Shown here one piece after another: positions 1 through 6,229 of a stretch of DNA of 6,229 nt (within the stretch, counting starts at the first letter, position 1; every line of letters starts with the position of its first letter). The stretch spans positions 1 through 6,229 of the forward strand of contig CANCQD010000120.1 of assembly GCA_947380285.1 (NCBI GenBank). The letters run 5' to 3'. This DNA is from Burkholderiaceae bacterium (GTDB taxonomy: Bacteria; Pseudomonadota; Gammaproteobacteria; Burkholderiales; Burkholderiaceae). The translations under genes and the position numbers were made by a program. The notes under the pieces are model-generated. The model searched no databases and had not been told where the DNA came from. It saw only the letters and a program-made list of their open reading frames with translations.

Positions 1-77
1 CTTTTCCAGGTCATATCCTCAAATCTACAGGGGTGATGTAGAAAAGACCGTAAGGTCAGTTTCAAGGAGTTGTCATC
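1..77 (+). promoter_or_regulatory. puf operon 5' leader with strong ribosome binding site
   Basis: This non-coding stretch lies before pufB. It contains a perfect Shine-Dalgarno AAGGAG at 64-69, eight bases before the pufB ATG, which suits a very highly expressed antenna gene. A small hairpin lies at 46-57: GACC pairs with GGTC around a GTAA (GNRA-type) tetraloop. I cannot see a convincing sigma-70 promoter or a TGT-N12-ACA (PpsR/CrtJ) site, so transcription may start further upstream or read through from a preceding gene, as is common in photosynthesis clusters. Two forward frames end in stops at 34-36 and 39-41, so the tail of an upstream gene could reach into the first 40 bases, but too little is visible to identify one. 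Confidence 0.5.
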
Positions 78-224
78 ATGAGTGAAAACAGATCTATATC
101 TGGGCTTACCGATGCAGAGGCTCAAGAATTCCATGCATTTTATGTGCAAGGTCTTTTAGGGTTCGTTGCTATCGCAGTCGTCGCGCACATACTTGTATGG
201 GCTTGGCGTCCATGGTTCTTTTGA
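78..224 (+). CDS. pufB: LH1 light-harvesting antenna beta subunit (PufB)
   Basis: A 48-residue single-span inner-membrane polypeptide that binds bacteriochlorophyll and carotenoid and pairs with PufA in the LH1 ring around the reaction centre. The sequence shows the family pattern: a polar N-terminus ending in the TDAEAQEFH region, His19, a hydrophobic helix at about 24-43, and the bacteriochlorophyll-ligating His37 (the His(0) position, exactly 18 residues after His19). It ends in a WAWRPWFF tail, typical of LH1 rather than LH2 beta chains. The start at 78 is supported by AAGGAG at 64-69. The gene is too short for a simple ORF-length cutoff, but its residue pattern leaves little doubt. It is the first gene of the puf operon here. 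Unusually, the next gene is not pufA but a small unknown ORF 49 bases downstream. Confidence 0.96.
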   Translation: MSENRSISGLTDAEAQEFHAFYVQGLLGFVAIAVVAHILVWAWRPWFF

Positions 225-273
225 TGCAGTAGTAAGTACATAGTAAATAGCGCAGCTAAAAGGAGTAATGAAT

Positions 274-495
274 ATGAAGACCAATACAGATTTAATCAAC
301 AAAAATGATCTTAAGGACACCATGTCCTTCAAGTTTATTTTCTTAGTTAGTTATGTGGTGATCTTTATAGTTGCCCTCATTTTGGTTGTGTTGCCTGCCT
401 CGCAGAAAAGTTGGTTATTTTCCGAATCTGACGGCGCATCATTTTTAAAGTCAGTTGAGTCAGGTGTTTACAGCTTTATGTCTTACTTAAATTAG
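274..495 (+). CDS. unknown 73-aa single-span membrane protein inserted between pufB and pufA
   Basis: I do not recognise this gene with confidence. From the ATG at 274 it encodes 73 residues: a polar, Asn/Lys/Asp-rich N-terminus (1-18), one hydrophobic helix at about 19-41 ending in Pro41, and a 32-residue tail with a possible amphipathic segment (about 56-72). It has no His and no Cys, so it is unlikely to be a diverged antenna chain ligating bacteriochlorophyll through the usual His. Charge balance suggests N-terminus inside. The start at 274 is preferred over an in-frame ATG at 268 because AGGAG at 261-265 is eight bases from 274 but only two from 268. Its stop overlaps the Shine-Dalgarno of pufA, which suggests translational coupling. 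Size and topology resemble PufQ (an assembly factor normally upstream of pufB) and PufX (an LH1 ring-opening protein normally after pufM), but I see no decisive motif of either. A role in LH1/reaction-centre assembly is inferred from position only. Confidence 0.8.
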   Translation: MKTNTDLINKNDLKDTMSFKFIFLVSYVVIFIVALILVVLPASQKSWLFSESDGASFLKSVESGVYSFMSYLN

Positions 496-505
496 GAGAA
501 ATATT

Positions 506-682
506 ATGTGGAGAGTATGGAAACTATACGACCCGTTACGTGCGATGGTTGCACAGGGCGTTTTTCTATTTGCTTTGGCGGCCATGATTCATCTCATTTT
601 ATTGAGCACTGCTCAGTACAAATGGTTGGATGGAATGAGTCAAGAGCAGTACAAAGCAGCAATCGCAGCAGCGAAGAAGTAA
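506..682 (+). CDS. pufA: LH1 light-harvesting antenna alpha subunit (PufA)
   Basis: A 58-residue membrane polypeptide and partner of PufB in the LH1 antenna. The N-terminal [14 protein letters not shown] segment is the classic LH1 alpha start. A single helix spans about 14-35 and contains the bacteriochlorophyll ligand His29. Trp40 sits 11 residues after the His, the position used in LH1 alpha chains to hydrogen-bond the pigment. The tail after residue 43 is an Ala/Lys-rich extension ending in KK. The start is set by AGGAG at 494-498, seven bases before the ATG and overlapping the stop of the small gene before it. A longer reading frame at 508-741 in another phase is only a shadow of this gene. 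The spacer after it contains two inverted repeats that probably mark the 3' boundary of the abundant pufBA message. Confidence 0.96.
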   Translation: MWRVWKLYDPLRAMVAQGVFLFALAAMIHLILLSTAQYKWLDGMSQEQYKAAIAAAKK

Positions 683-693
683 TTAGATGTGCA

Positions 694-739
694 AATCGTG
701 GGCGAATTTCTAGAAATAGTCATTCGTCTACGTACGATT
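694..739 (+). promoter_or_regulatory. bipartite inverted repeat in the pufA-pufL spacer
   Basis: AATCGT at 694-699 pairs with ACGATT at 734-739, and CGAAT at 703-707 pairs with ATTCG at 722-726, giving an imperfect hairpin with an asymmetric internal loop. Nested in the apical part is a perfect 12-base palindrome, ATTTCTAGAAAT (706-717), which could form a competing structure. In well-studied puf operons, hairpins between pufA and pufL protect the upstream pufBA segment from 3' degradation and keep antenna transcripts in excess over reaction-centre transcripts. That role here is inferred from position. No run of T follows, so it does not look like an intrinsic terminator. Confidence 0.5.
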
Positions 740-747
740 AATTTGTT

Positions 748-764
748 TTGAGAAATATTCTCAA
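748..764 (+). promoter_or_regulatory. perfect 7-bp hairpin just upstream of pufL
   Basis: TTGAGAA (748-754) and TTCTCAA (758-764) are exact inverted repeats around an ATA loop. The structure ends six bases before the AGGGG ribosome binding site of pufL at 771-775. It could add to mRNA stabilisation in the pufA-pufL spacer or modulate access to the pufL ribosome binding site. The stem is AT-rich and modest, so its function is uncertain. Confidence 0.4.
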
Positions 765-781
765 TATGTTAGGGGCGCTAT

Positions 782-1606
782 ATGGCTATGCTCAATTTTG
801 AAAAAAAATACCGCGTTCGCGGTGGGACTCTGGTTGGAGGAGATCTTTTTGATTTCTGGGTAGGTCCGTTCTACGTCGGCTTTTTTGGGGTTACAACCAT
901 CTTTTTTGCATTCTTAGGAACTGCAATGATCTTTTGGGGTACCTCACAGGCAGGTGTTTTTAATCCTTGGCAAATCAATATTGCACCCCCAGATATTAAA
1001 TATGGCTTAGGGGTGGCGCCAATGATGGAGGGTGGTTTGTGGCAAATCATCACCATTTGCGCCTTAGGAGCCTTTGGATCATGGGCTATGCGAGAAGTAG
1101 AAATCTCTCGTAAGTTAGGGATGGGCCTGCATGTACCAGCCGCTTTTAGTATGGCAATTTTTGGTTACTTCACATTAGTTGTCATTCGGCCTGTATTGAT
1201 GGGGGCATGGGGTTACGGCTTTCCTTACGGCATCCTGAGCCACTTAGATTGGGTTTCCAATACCGGCTATCAGTATCTACACTTTCACTACAACCCTGCA
1301 CATATGATTGCAGTGACATTATTTTTTACAACAACATTAGCGCTCTCTCTTCATGGCGCATTAATTTTGTCCTCAACCAATCCTCAGCCTGGTCAGACAG
1401 TAAGAACGCCAGAACATGAAGATACCTTCTTTAGAGATATTGTCGGCTACTCCGTCGGCACATTAGGCATTCATCGCCTAGGTCTATTTTTAGCTTTAGC
1501 AGCAGTCTTTTGGAGTGCTGTATGTATTGTGATTAGCGGACCATTTTGGACTAAGGGATGGCCAGAGTGGTGGACATGGTGGTTGAACCTGCCGATCTGG
1601 GGATAG
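782..1606 (+). CDS. pufL: photosynthetic reaction centre L subunit (PufL)
   Basis: This is the L chain of the type II reaction centre, a five-helix inner-membrane protein that carries the active electron-transfer branch with PufM. Its 274 residues match the usual length. Cofactor residues are present with an offset of one from the classical mature numbering: His154 (accessory bacteriochlorophyll), His174 (special pair), His191 and His231 (non-haem iron), Glu105 (bacteriopheophytin hydrogen bond), His169 (special-pair hydrogen bond), Tyr163, Phe182, and the QB proton-path residues Glu213, Asp214 and Ser224. Helices lie at about 33-54, 84-112, 116-140, 171-199 and 226-250. AGGGG at 771-775 supports the start, and the [20 protein letters not shown] opening is typical. 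pufM follows after 28 bases. All key residues are intact, so the gene looks functional. Confidence 0.98.
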   Translation: MAMLNFEKKYRVRGGTLVGGDLFDFWVGPFYVGFFGVTTIFFAFLGTAMIFWGTSQAGVFNPWQINIAPPDIKYGLGVAPMMEGGLWQIITICALGAFGSWAMREVEISRKLGMGLHVPAAFSMAIFGYFTLVVIRPVLMGAWGYGFPYGILSHLDWVSNTGYQYLHFHYNPAHMIAVTLFFTTTLALSLHGALILSSTNPQPGQTVRTPEHEDTFFRDIVGYSVGTLGIHRLGLFLALAAVFWSAVCIVISGPFWTKGWPEWWTWWLNLPIWG

Positions 1607-1634
1607 TTTTAGCTCAATTGAAAATGCGGAGAGC

Positions 1635-2636
1635 ATGATGGAATATCAAAACCTATTTACACAAACGCAAGTTACCGGTCCCGCTAGTCACGGCGTTCCA
1701 ATTAACGCATACGATATGCGTGAAAGAACCAAAACGATTGGTTTTAGCCACTTGATGGGTCGAATCGGTAATGCGCAACTAGGCCCTATATACCTTGGTC
1801 GTCTTGGAGTTGCGTCATTAATGTTTGGTATGACTGCATTTTTCATCATTGGTATGAATATGTTGGCCCAGGTGAATTGGAATCCATTGCAGTTTGTGAG
1901 AAAACTCTTTTGGTTATCACTTGATGCGCCTTCACCAAAGTATGGACTCACATTTCCTCCAATGAATGAAGGGGGTTGGTGGTTAATTGTTGGCTTATTT
2001 ACTACCATCTCCATCATGTTGTGGTGGTTGCGCACATTCCGTAGGGCTCAAGCTCTTGGTATGGGTACTCATGTGCCTTGGGCGTTTGCATCAGCAATTT
2101 GGTTATTCCTGGTGTTGGGTTTAATTCGTCCTGTGCTAATGGGTAGCTGGAGTGAAGGCGTTCCTTTCGGCATCTTCTCCCACTTAGATTGGACAGCTGC
2201 CTTTTCGATTCGCTATGGAAATCTGTTTTACAACCCATTCCACATGCTTTCAATTGTTTTTCTGTATGGTTCGGTGCTCTTATTTGCAATGCACGGCGCC
2301 ACCATTCTTGCTGTGAGTCGTTTTGGTGGTGAGCGAGAAATTGAGCAGATTGTTGATCGTGGAACTGCATCAGAACGTGCCGCCTTGTTCTGGAGATGGA
2401 CTATGGGCTTTAATGCCACGATGGAATCCATTCACCGTTGGGCTTGGTGGTTTGCAGTGTTAACCCCATTGACAGGTGGTATTGGAATTTTGCTAACCGG
2501 TACGGTAGTGGATAACTGGTATTTATGGGGAGTTAAACACAATATTGCTCCTGCTTACCCAGCGATTTATGGGACTGTAGCTGACCCCGCCTTAAAAGCA
2601 CCGGCAGCCCCAGTAGCCAAAGGGGATACAAAATGA
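1635..2636 (+). CDS. pufM: photosynthetic reaction centre M subunit (PufM)
   Basis: This is the M chain of the type II reaction centre, partner of PufL. Visible ligands (offset one from classical numbering) are His183 (accessory bacteriochlorophyll), His203 (special pair), His220, Glu235 and His267 (non-haem iron), Trp253 (QA stacking), Tyr211, and Leu215 next to the bacteriopheophytin. Helices lie at about 53-78, 112-138, 145-169, 199-226 and 261-286. The protein is 333 residues, longer than the roughly 308 of Rhodobacter. The excess is an Ala/Pro-rich C-terminal tail (about 305-333) on the periplasmic side, where it could contact PufC. The start is ambiguous between adjacent ATGs: 1635 aligns with the conserved EYQN N-terminus, while 1638 is better spaced from GGAG at 1628-1631. 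The difference is one Met. The stop overlaps the pufC start (ATGA). Confidence 0.98.
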   Translation: MMEYQNLFTQTQVTGPASHGVPINAYDMRERTKTIGFSHLMGRIGNAQLGPIYLGRLGVASLMFGMTAFFIIGMNMLAQVNWNPLQFVRKLFWLSLDAPSPKYGLTFPPMNEGGWWLIVGLFTTISIMLWWLRTFRRAQALGMGTHVPWAFASAIWLFLVLGLIRPVLMGSWSEGVPFGIFSHLDWTAAFSIRYGNLFYNPFHMLSIVFLYGSVLLFAMHGATILAVSRFGGEREIEQIVDRGTASERAALFWRWTMGFNATMESIHRWAWWFAVLTPLTGGIGILLTGTVVDNWYLWGVKHNIAPAYPAIYGTVADPALKAPAAPVAKGDTK

Positions 2637-3676
2637 AAAATTGGACTCAAAAAATAGCAATTGCCTTGAGCATCTTTGCAATGATGTTCTTGACTGCATG
2701 TGAGCGTCCGCCCGTTGAATCAAAACAAACTGGCTATCGCGGCACTGGTATGGATCAAATTATTAATCCACGTACCAATGAGCAACTGGCCAAACTAAAT
2801 GAATTGCCACCGCCAATGCCCTCTTCAGCAGATGGCCCAAAGGCCAGCGCAGTGTATAAAAATGTCAAAGTATTGGGTAATCTCAGTGCTGCTCAGTTTA
2901 GTACCTTCATGGTCTCGATGACTTCCTGGGTAGCTCCAAATCAAGGTTGTGCATACTGTCATAACGTACAAAATTTTGCGGATGATTCTTTATATACCAA
3001 GACAGTGGCCAGACGAATGATTCAGATGAATCAAAGCATTAACGGCAACTGGAGTGATCACGTGAAGACAACGGGTGTGACTTGTTACACCTGTCACCGC
3101 GGCAATAATATTCCACAAAATGTTTGGTTCAATACAGTTGAAAAACGTGGCGGAAATATGTTGGGGAATAAGAATGGTCAAAATGATCCTACAGTAGGAA
3201 GTGCCTATGCCTCATTGCCCAATAACGCCTTTGGTAGTTATTTTGTAGCTAATGCTTCTGCTGCTAGGGTGGTTGGCGATACGGCGCTCCCCACAGGCCA
3301 TAAAGCAACTCTACAAAGCACTGAAAATGTTTATGGTGTGATGTCCCATATGTCCCACTCGCTTGGGGCGAATTGCACTTTCTGTCACAACAGTCGTGCA
3401 TTCTCAAGCTGGGAGGAGAGTACTCCGCAACGTGTGCAAGCATGGCATGGTATTCAAATGCTCAAGGATGTAAATACTACCTTTATATCGCCTTTAGCAG
3501 CAGTATCCCCTCCGAACCGCAAGGGCCCAGATGGGGATGTTGGAAAGGCAAATTGCGCTACTTGCCATCAGGGCGTGAATAAACCTCTTTTAGGTAAAAG
3601 TATGTTGCAGGATTACCCCTTCCTTGCCCCTAATAATGGCAAGCCAAAAGAGGGCAATCAAATTGCAAAAAACTAA
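2633..3676 (+). CDS. pufC: reaction-centre tetraheme cytochrome c subunit (PufC)
   Basis: A periplasmic lipoprotein that binds the L/M core and re-reduces the photo-oxidised special pair. The N-terminus is a lipoprotein signal: a hydrophobic stretch, then LTAC with Cys23 as the predicted lipidation site. Four c-type haem motifs are present: CAYCH (106-110), CYTCH (151-155), CTFCH (248-252) and CATCH (308-312). Spacing relative to the Blastochloris viridis protein points to distal ligands Met93, Met129 and Met237 for haems 1-3 and His143 for haem 4, so the full set is intact. Residues such as [16 protein letters not shown] and STPQR are family-typical, and 347 residues is normal length. AGGGG at 2621-2625 is the ribosome binding site, and the ATG overlaps the pufM stop by four bases, implying coupled translation. 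No pufX-like gene follows. Confidence 0.98.
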   Translation: MKNWTQKIAIALSIFAMMFLTACERPPVESKQTGYRGTGMDQIINPRTNEQLAKLNELPPPMPSSADGPKASAVYKNVKVLGNLSAAQFSTFMVSMTSWVAPNQGCAYCHNVQNFADDSLYTKTVARRMIQMNQSINGNWSDHVKTTGVTCYTCHRGNNIPQNVWFNTVEKRGGNMLGNKNGQNDPTVGSAYASLPNNAFGSYFVANASAARVVGDTALPTGHKATLQSTENVYGVMSHMSHSLGANCTFCHNSRAFSSWEESTPQRVQAWHGIQMLKDVNTTFISPLAAVSPPNRKGPDGDVGKANCATCHQGVNKPLLGKSMLQDYPFLAPNNGKPKEGNQIAKN

Positions 3677-3681
3677 TTTCC

Positions 3682-3716
3682 AAATCCTTGTTGATGGAAT
3701 AGATCAGCAAGGATTT
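3682..3716 (+). terminator. long hairpin at the 3' end of the puf genes (no T-tract)
   Basis: Bases 3682-3695 and 3703-3716 form a 14-pair stem (13 Watson-Crick pairs and one G-T wobble) around a seven-base loop, only five bases after the pufC stop. The downstream sequence, AAATTAG, lacks a run of T, so it is not a canonical intrinsic terminator. It is better read as a 3' stabilising or attenuating structure that separates pufLMC from crtIB expression while allowing some read-through. The + strand role is favoured because all genes here are on that strand. On the - strand the stem is followed within a few bases by a T-run, but no - strand gene precedes it. Confidence 0.5.
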
Positions 3717-3733
3717 AAATTAGAGGTGATCTG

Positions 3734-5290
3734 ATGGATCAGAAGGTCGATCAATTTAAGATTCCTGAGGGCATTGCGGCCTATAGCTATGGGAAACATC
3801 CTGAACGTGCCATTGTTATCGGATCGGGATTTGGCGGTCTAGCAGCTGCAATTCGACTGGCTATCAAAGGCTATGAAGTTCAGATTCTTGAGAGACTAGG
3901 TAGCGCAGGCGGAAGAGCATACGTTCATCGCCGTCACGGCTTTACTTTCGATGCAGGCCCAACCATCATCACGGCCCCATTTCTTCTAGAGGAGTTATGG
4001 GAGCTATGTGGCAAGAAGATGTCGGATGATGTGGATCTGCGTGCAATGGACCCCTTTTATCAAATCCGTTTTTCTGATGGGCGCATTTTTAACTACACCG
4101 GCGATTTGGAGCGCATGAAAGCTGAGGTTGCTAAATTCAGCCCAAAGGACTTGCCGGGTTATTTGCTCTTCTTAGAAGAGGCGGAAAATTGTTACAAGCT
4201 TGCATTTGAAGATTTAGGTGACGTTGCGTTTGACAGTATTGGGGACTTAGTCAAAGCGATGCCCAATCTGATCAAGATGCGCGCTTGGAATAATCTGTAT
4301 AGCCTAGTAGCAAAGTATATTAAGGACCCCCAATTAAGAGAGGTCATGAGCTTTCATCCTCTGCTCATTGGTGGAAATCCATTTTCAGTCAGTTCTGCAT
4401 ATGCACTAATTAACTCACTAGAGCGCAAATGGGGTGTTCACTCCGCAATGGGTGGCACTGGCGCGATTATCAAGGGACTCGTAAAGCTATTAGATGGTCT
4501 AGGCGTTTCTATACGGTATGCCAGTACAGTCAAAAAGATTAATATTGTTGATAATAAAGTTACTGGAGTAACTTTAGAAAACGGTGATGTTTTGTACGCC
4601 AGTAAAGTGGTATCCAATGCAGATACCGCTTGGACTTATAAAAATCTGATTGATCCAGAATATCGAAAAATTTGGACTGATAAAAAGATTGAAAATGGCA
4701 AGTATTCTATGAGTCTGTTTGTCTGGTATTTCGGTACTAAAAAACAGTATCCACAGGTACCGCATCACATGATGCTTTTAGGCAAGCGTTATAAAGAGTT
4801 ATTGGAAGATATTTTCAAACGCCATCATTTAGCTAAAGACTTTAGCCTCTACTTGCATCGTCCTACGGCGACTGATCCAAGTCTTGCCCCAGATGGCTGC
4901 GATACCTTTTATGTTTTATCACCAGTACCTCACTTAGATAGCGGTACCAATTGGAGCGAGGTCGCAGAATCCTACAGGCAGTCCATCGCAAAGATGCTGA
5001 GTGAAACAGTTCTACCTGGGCTAGAAGAAAATCTGGTGGAGTCATTTGTGATGACGCCGCAAGATTTTCAGGATCGCTTGCTCTCTTATAAAGGCGCTGC
5101 GTTCGGCCTTGAGCCGTTGTTAACTCAGAGCGCATGGTTCCGACCTCATAATCGTAGTGAAGATATTGAAGGTCTTTACATGGTGGGTGCGAGTACACAT
5201 CCAGGCGCTGGAATACCTGGAGTACTGTCGTCTGCCAAAGCCTTGGATTCACTAATTGCACCAGCAAAAATGAATGCAAATCATGGTTGA
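3734..5290 (+). CDS. crtI: phytoene desaturase (CrtI)
   Basis: This FAD-dependent, membrane-associated enzyme introduces successive double bonds into phytoene to give neurosporene or lycopene, the precursors of spheroidene- or spirilloxanthin-type carotenoids. The 518 residues include the N-terminal dinucleotide-binding fold: GSGFGG at 30-35, Glu53 at the end of the second strand, and GSAGGRA at 56-62. The FDAGPT segment (72-77) and the C-terminal bacterial phytoene dehydrogenase signature (about 480-508, with VGASTHPGAGIPGV) follow. CrtD and other members of the CrtI-type family share these motifs. Assignment as CrtI rests on length, the overlap with crtB, and overall similarity to CrtI. The number of desaturation steps cannot be read from sequence. 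GAGGTG at 3723-3728 supports the start, which leaves about 25 residues before the nucleotide-binding strand. Confidence 0.93.
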   Translation: MDQKVDQFKIPEGIAAYSYGKHPERAIVIGSGFGGLAAAIRLAIKGYEVQILERLGSAGGRAYVHRRHGFTFDAGPTIITAPFLLEELWELCGKKMSDDVDLRAMDPFYQIRFSDGRIFNYTGDLERMKAEVAKFSPKDLPGYLLFLEEAENCYKLAFEDLGDVAFDSIGDLVKAMPNLIKMRAWNNLYSLVAKYIKDPQLREVMSFHPLLIGGNPFSVSSAYALINSLERKWGVHSAMGGTGAIIKGLVKLLDGLGVSIRYASTVKKINIVDNKVTGVTLENGDVLYASKVVSNADTAWTYKNLIDPEYRKIWTDKKIENGKYSMSLFVWYFGTKKQYPQVPHHMMLLGKRYKELLEDIFKRHHLAKDFSLYLHRPTATDPSLAPDGCDTFYVLSPVPHLDSGTNWSEVAESYRQSIAKMLSETVLPGLEENLVESFVMTPQDFQDRLLSYKGAAFGLEPLLTQSAWFRPHNRSEDIEGLYMVGASTHPGAGIPGVLSSAKALDSLIAPAKMNANHG

Positions 5291-6229
5291 TAGAGCTATC
5301 ACTTCGGAATATGGGTTTCAGATTGACCTAGAGACTTGCGAGAATCTGATGCGCGATGGCTCCAAATCATTCTTTGCTGCCGCCAAAATACTGCCGGCCA
5401 AGATACGAGATTCAGCCATTGCTTTGTACGCTTTTTGTCGATTGCTTGATGATATGGTCGACGATCAACATGCTGCTGAAGATGTCATTAAGCAAATTGA
5501 ATATCGTCTTGATCGTATTTATGCACAAAATCCAGTAGATATTCCGGCTGATAGAGCTCTCGCTCTTGTAGTTTCCCGTTTTTTAATCCCGCGTGAGATC
5601 TTAGAAGCTTTGGTTGAGGGCTTTAGATGGGATCGTAATGGAAGACAGTATCAAACCATTGATGAGTTATGTGACTACGCAGCGAGAGTAGCTTCGACAG
5701 TAGGCGCCATGATGACCTTGATTATGGGTGTTCGTGACCGCAATATATTAGAGCGTGCATGCGAGCTCGGTTTAGCAATGCAGCTCACCAATATCGCAAG
5801 AGATGTGGGTGAAGATGCCAGAAATCAGCGCCTCTATTTACCAAGAGACTGGCTGGTAGCTGAGGGTATTGATCCCGATGATTGGTTGGAAAAGCCCATA
5901 TTTAATGATGCTATATCGAGGGTGATTCAGAGACTGATAACGCATGCGGATGAAATGTATGAGCGCGCTTCCTATGGCATTGTAGGTTTACCTCGCAATT
6001 GTCGTTCTGCAATTGCTGCTGCGGGCCTGATCTATTCTGAAATCAGTCGGCAAATCGAGCGACAAGGTTTAGATAGCATCAGTCATCGAGCAGTGGTTTC
6101 TAAGAAGAAAAAAATATTACTATTGTTAAAGTCACTGCAATCGACAATTTACAGCAGTAAATTAAATCATCACCTCAGTAAAATTCCGTCTATTCAATTT
6201 TTAGTTGATGCTGTCGAGCCTGAGGCGCC
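5283..6229 (+). CDS. crtB: phytoene synthase (CrtB), 3' end cut off by window
   Basis: CrtB condenses two geranylgeranyl diphosphates head-to-head into phytoene, the first committed carotenoid step. About 315 residues are visible with no stop before the window ends. Family members are usually somewhat over 300 residues, so only a short tail is probably missing. The two Asp-rich, Mg-diphosphate-binding motifs are intact: DDMVDD at 56-61 and DVGED at 174-178 within the QLTNIARDVGEDARNQRLYL signature. The DGSKSFFAAAKILP segment (25-38), ALYAFCRLLDD and YAARVASTVGAMM are also typical of squalene/phytoene synthases. The ATG at 5283 lies inside the end of crtI (8-base overlap, different frame) and has no clear Shine-Dalgarno, so it is probably translated by coupling to crtI. 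The next in-frame Met (residue 23) would remove only poorly conserved residues but also lacks support. Confidence 0.95.
   Translation, partial: MVDRAITSEYGFQIDLETCENLMRDGSKSFFAAAKILPAKIRDSAIALYAFCRLLDDMVDDQHAAEDVIKQIEYRLDRIYAQNPVDIPADRALALVVSRFLIPREILEALVEGFRWDRNGRQYQTIDELCDYAARVASTVGAMMTLIMGVRDRNILERACELGLAMQLTNIARDVGEDARNQRLYLPRDWLVAEGIDPDDWLEKPIFNDAISRVIQRLITHADEMYERASYGIVGLPRNCRSAIAAAGLIYSEISRQIERQGLDSISHRAVVSKKKKILLLLKSLQSTIYSSKLNHHLSKIPSIQFLVDAVEPEA

Noticed and set aside
1..41. Possible 3' end of an upstream gene (for example bchZ, often located before puf)
   Set aside because: Frames ending at 36 and 41 give only 11-12 residues, with nothing matching a recognisable C-terminus.
230..246. 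Direct repeat TAGTAA (230-235 and 241-246) between pufB and the small ORF
   Set aside because: Six-base AT-rich repeats are expected by chance here and no regulator with this site is known to me.
274..495. Small ORF as a diverged LH1 or LH2 antenna chain
   Set aside because: It contains no His anywhere, so it lacks the usual bacteriochlorophyll ligand, and the aromatic patterns of alpha or beta chains are absent.
508..741. 77-aa forward reading frame overlapping pufA
   Set aside because: It is in a different phase from the clear LH1 alpha gene (506-682), has no ribosome binding site of its own and shows no family features.
1688..2431. Three overlapping reverse-strand frames opposite pufM
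   Set aside because: PufM is unambiguous with all cofactor ligands; the antisense frames carry no recognisable domain.
3691..3719. Possible promoter for crtIB: TTGATG, 17-base spacer, TTTAAA
   Set aside because: The -10 matches only four of six consensus bases, and both elements sit within the long inverted repeat that better explains the sequence. It cannot be supported without a mapped start site.
4863..5279. 138-aa reverse-strand reading frame inside crtI
   Set aside because: It lies entirely within strongly conserved CrtI coding sequence, lacks a ribosome binding site and looks like an antisense shadow.

Overview
This window is a piece of a proteobacterial photosynthesis gene cluster. 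All genes are on the + strand, in the order pufB - small unknown ORF - pufA - pufL - pufM - pufC - crtI - crtB. It encodes the LH1 antenna, a quinone-type (type II) reaction centre with a bound tetraheme cytochrome, and the first two steps of carotenoid synthesis. pufB, pufA, pufL, pufM, pufC, crtI and crtB are recognised with high confidence from cofactor-binding and catalytic residues read directly in the translations. The last gene, crtB, runs off the right edge.

Organism: the base composition is visibly AT-leaning for a purple bacterium, with many A/T third codon positions. A tetraheme PufC, the absence of pufX after pufM, and crtI-crtB following puf fit a purple proteobacterium. My best guess is a low-GC freshwater betaproteobacterium, an aerobic anoxygenic phototroph of the Polynucleobacter type. 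This is inference; no taxonomic marker is present.

Layout: 1-77 is the puf leader, with a strong Shine-Dalgarno and a small GNRA-loop hairpin. 78-682 holds the LH1 beta gene, a 73-75 aa single-span membrane protein I cannot assign to a family, and the LH1 alpha gene. The 99-nt pufA-pufL spacer carries two inverted repeats, consistent with the segmental mRNA stability known for puf operons. pufL, pufM and pufC (782-3676) are tightly packed, and pufM/pufC share an ATGA stop-start. A long hairpin (3682-3716) follows pufC. crtI and crtB then form a translationally overlapping pair. There is no stretch of more than 300 bases without a gene, and I see no RNA genes, mobile elements or CRISPR arrays.

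How it works together: LH1 alpha/beta collect light and pass energy to the L/M reaction centre. PufC, predicted to be lipid-anchored on the periplasmic face, re-reduces the special pair. CrtB makes phytoene and CrtI desaturates it, supplying the carotenoids bound by antenna and reaction centre. The most unusual item is the small membrane-protein gene between pufB and pufA, two genes that are normally adjacent because their products pair one-to-one.
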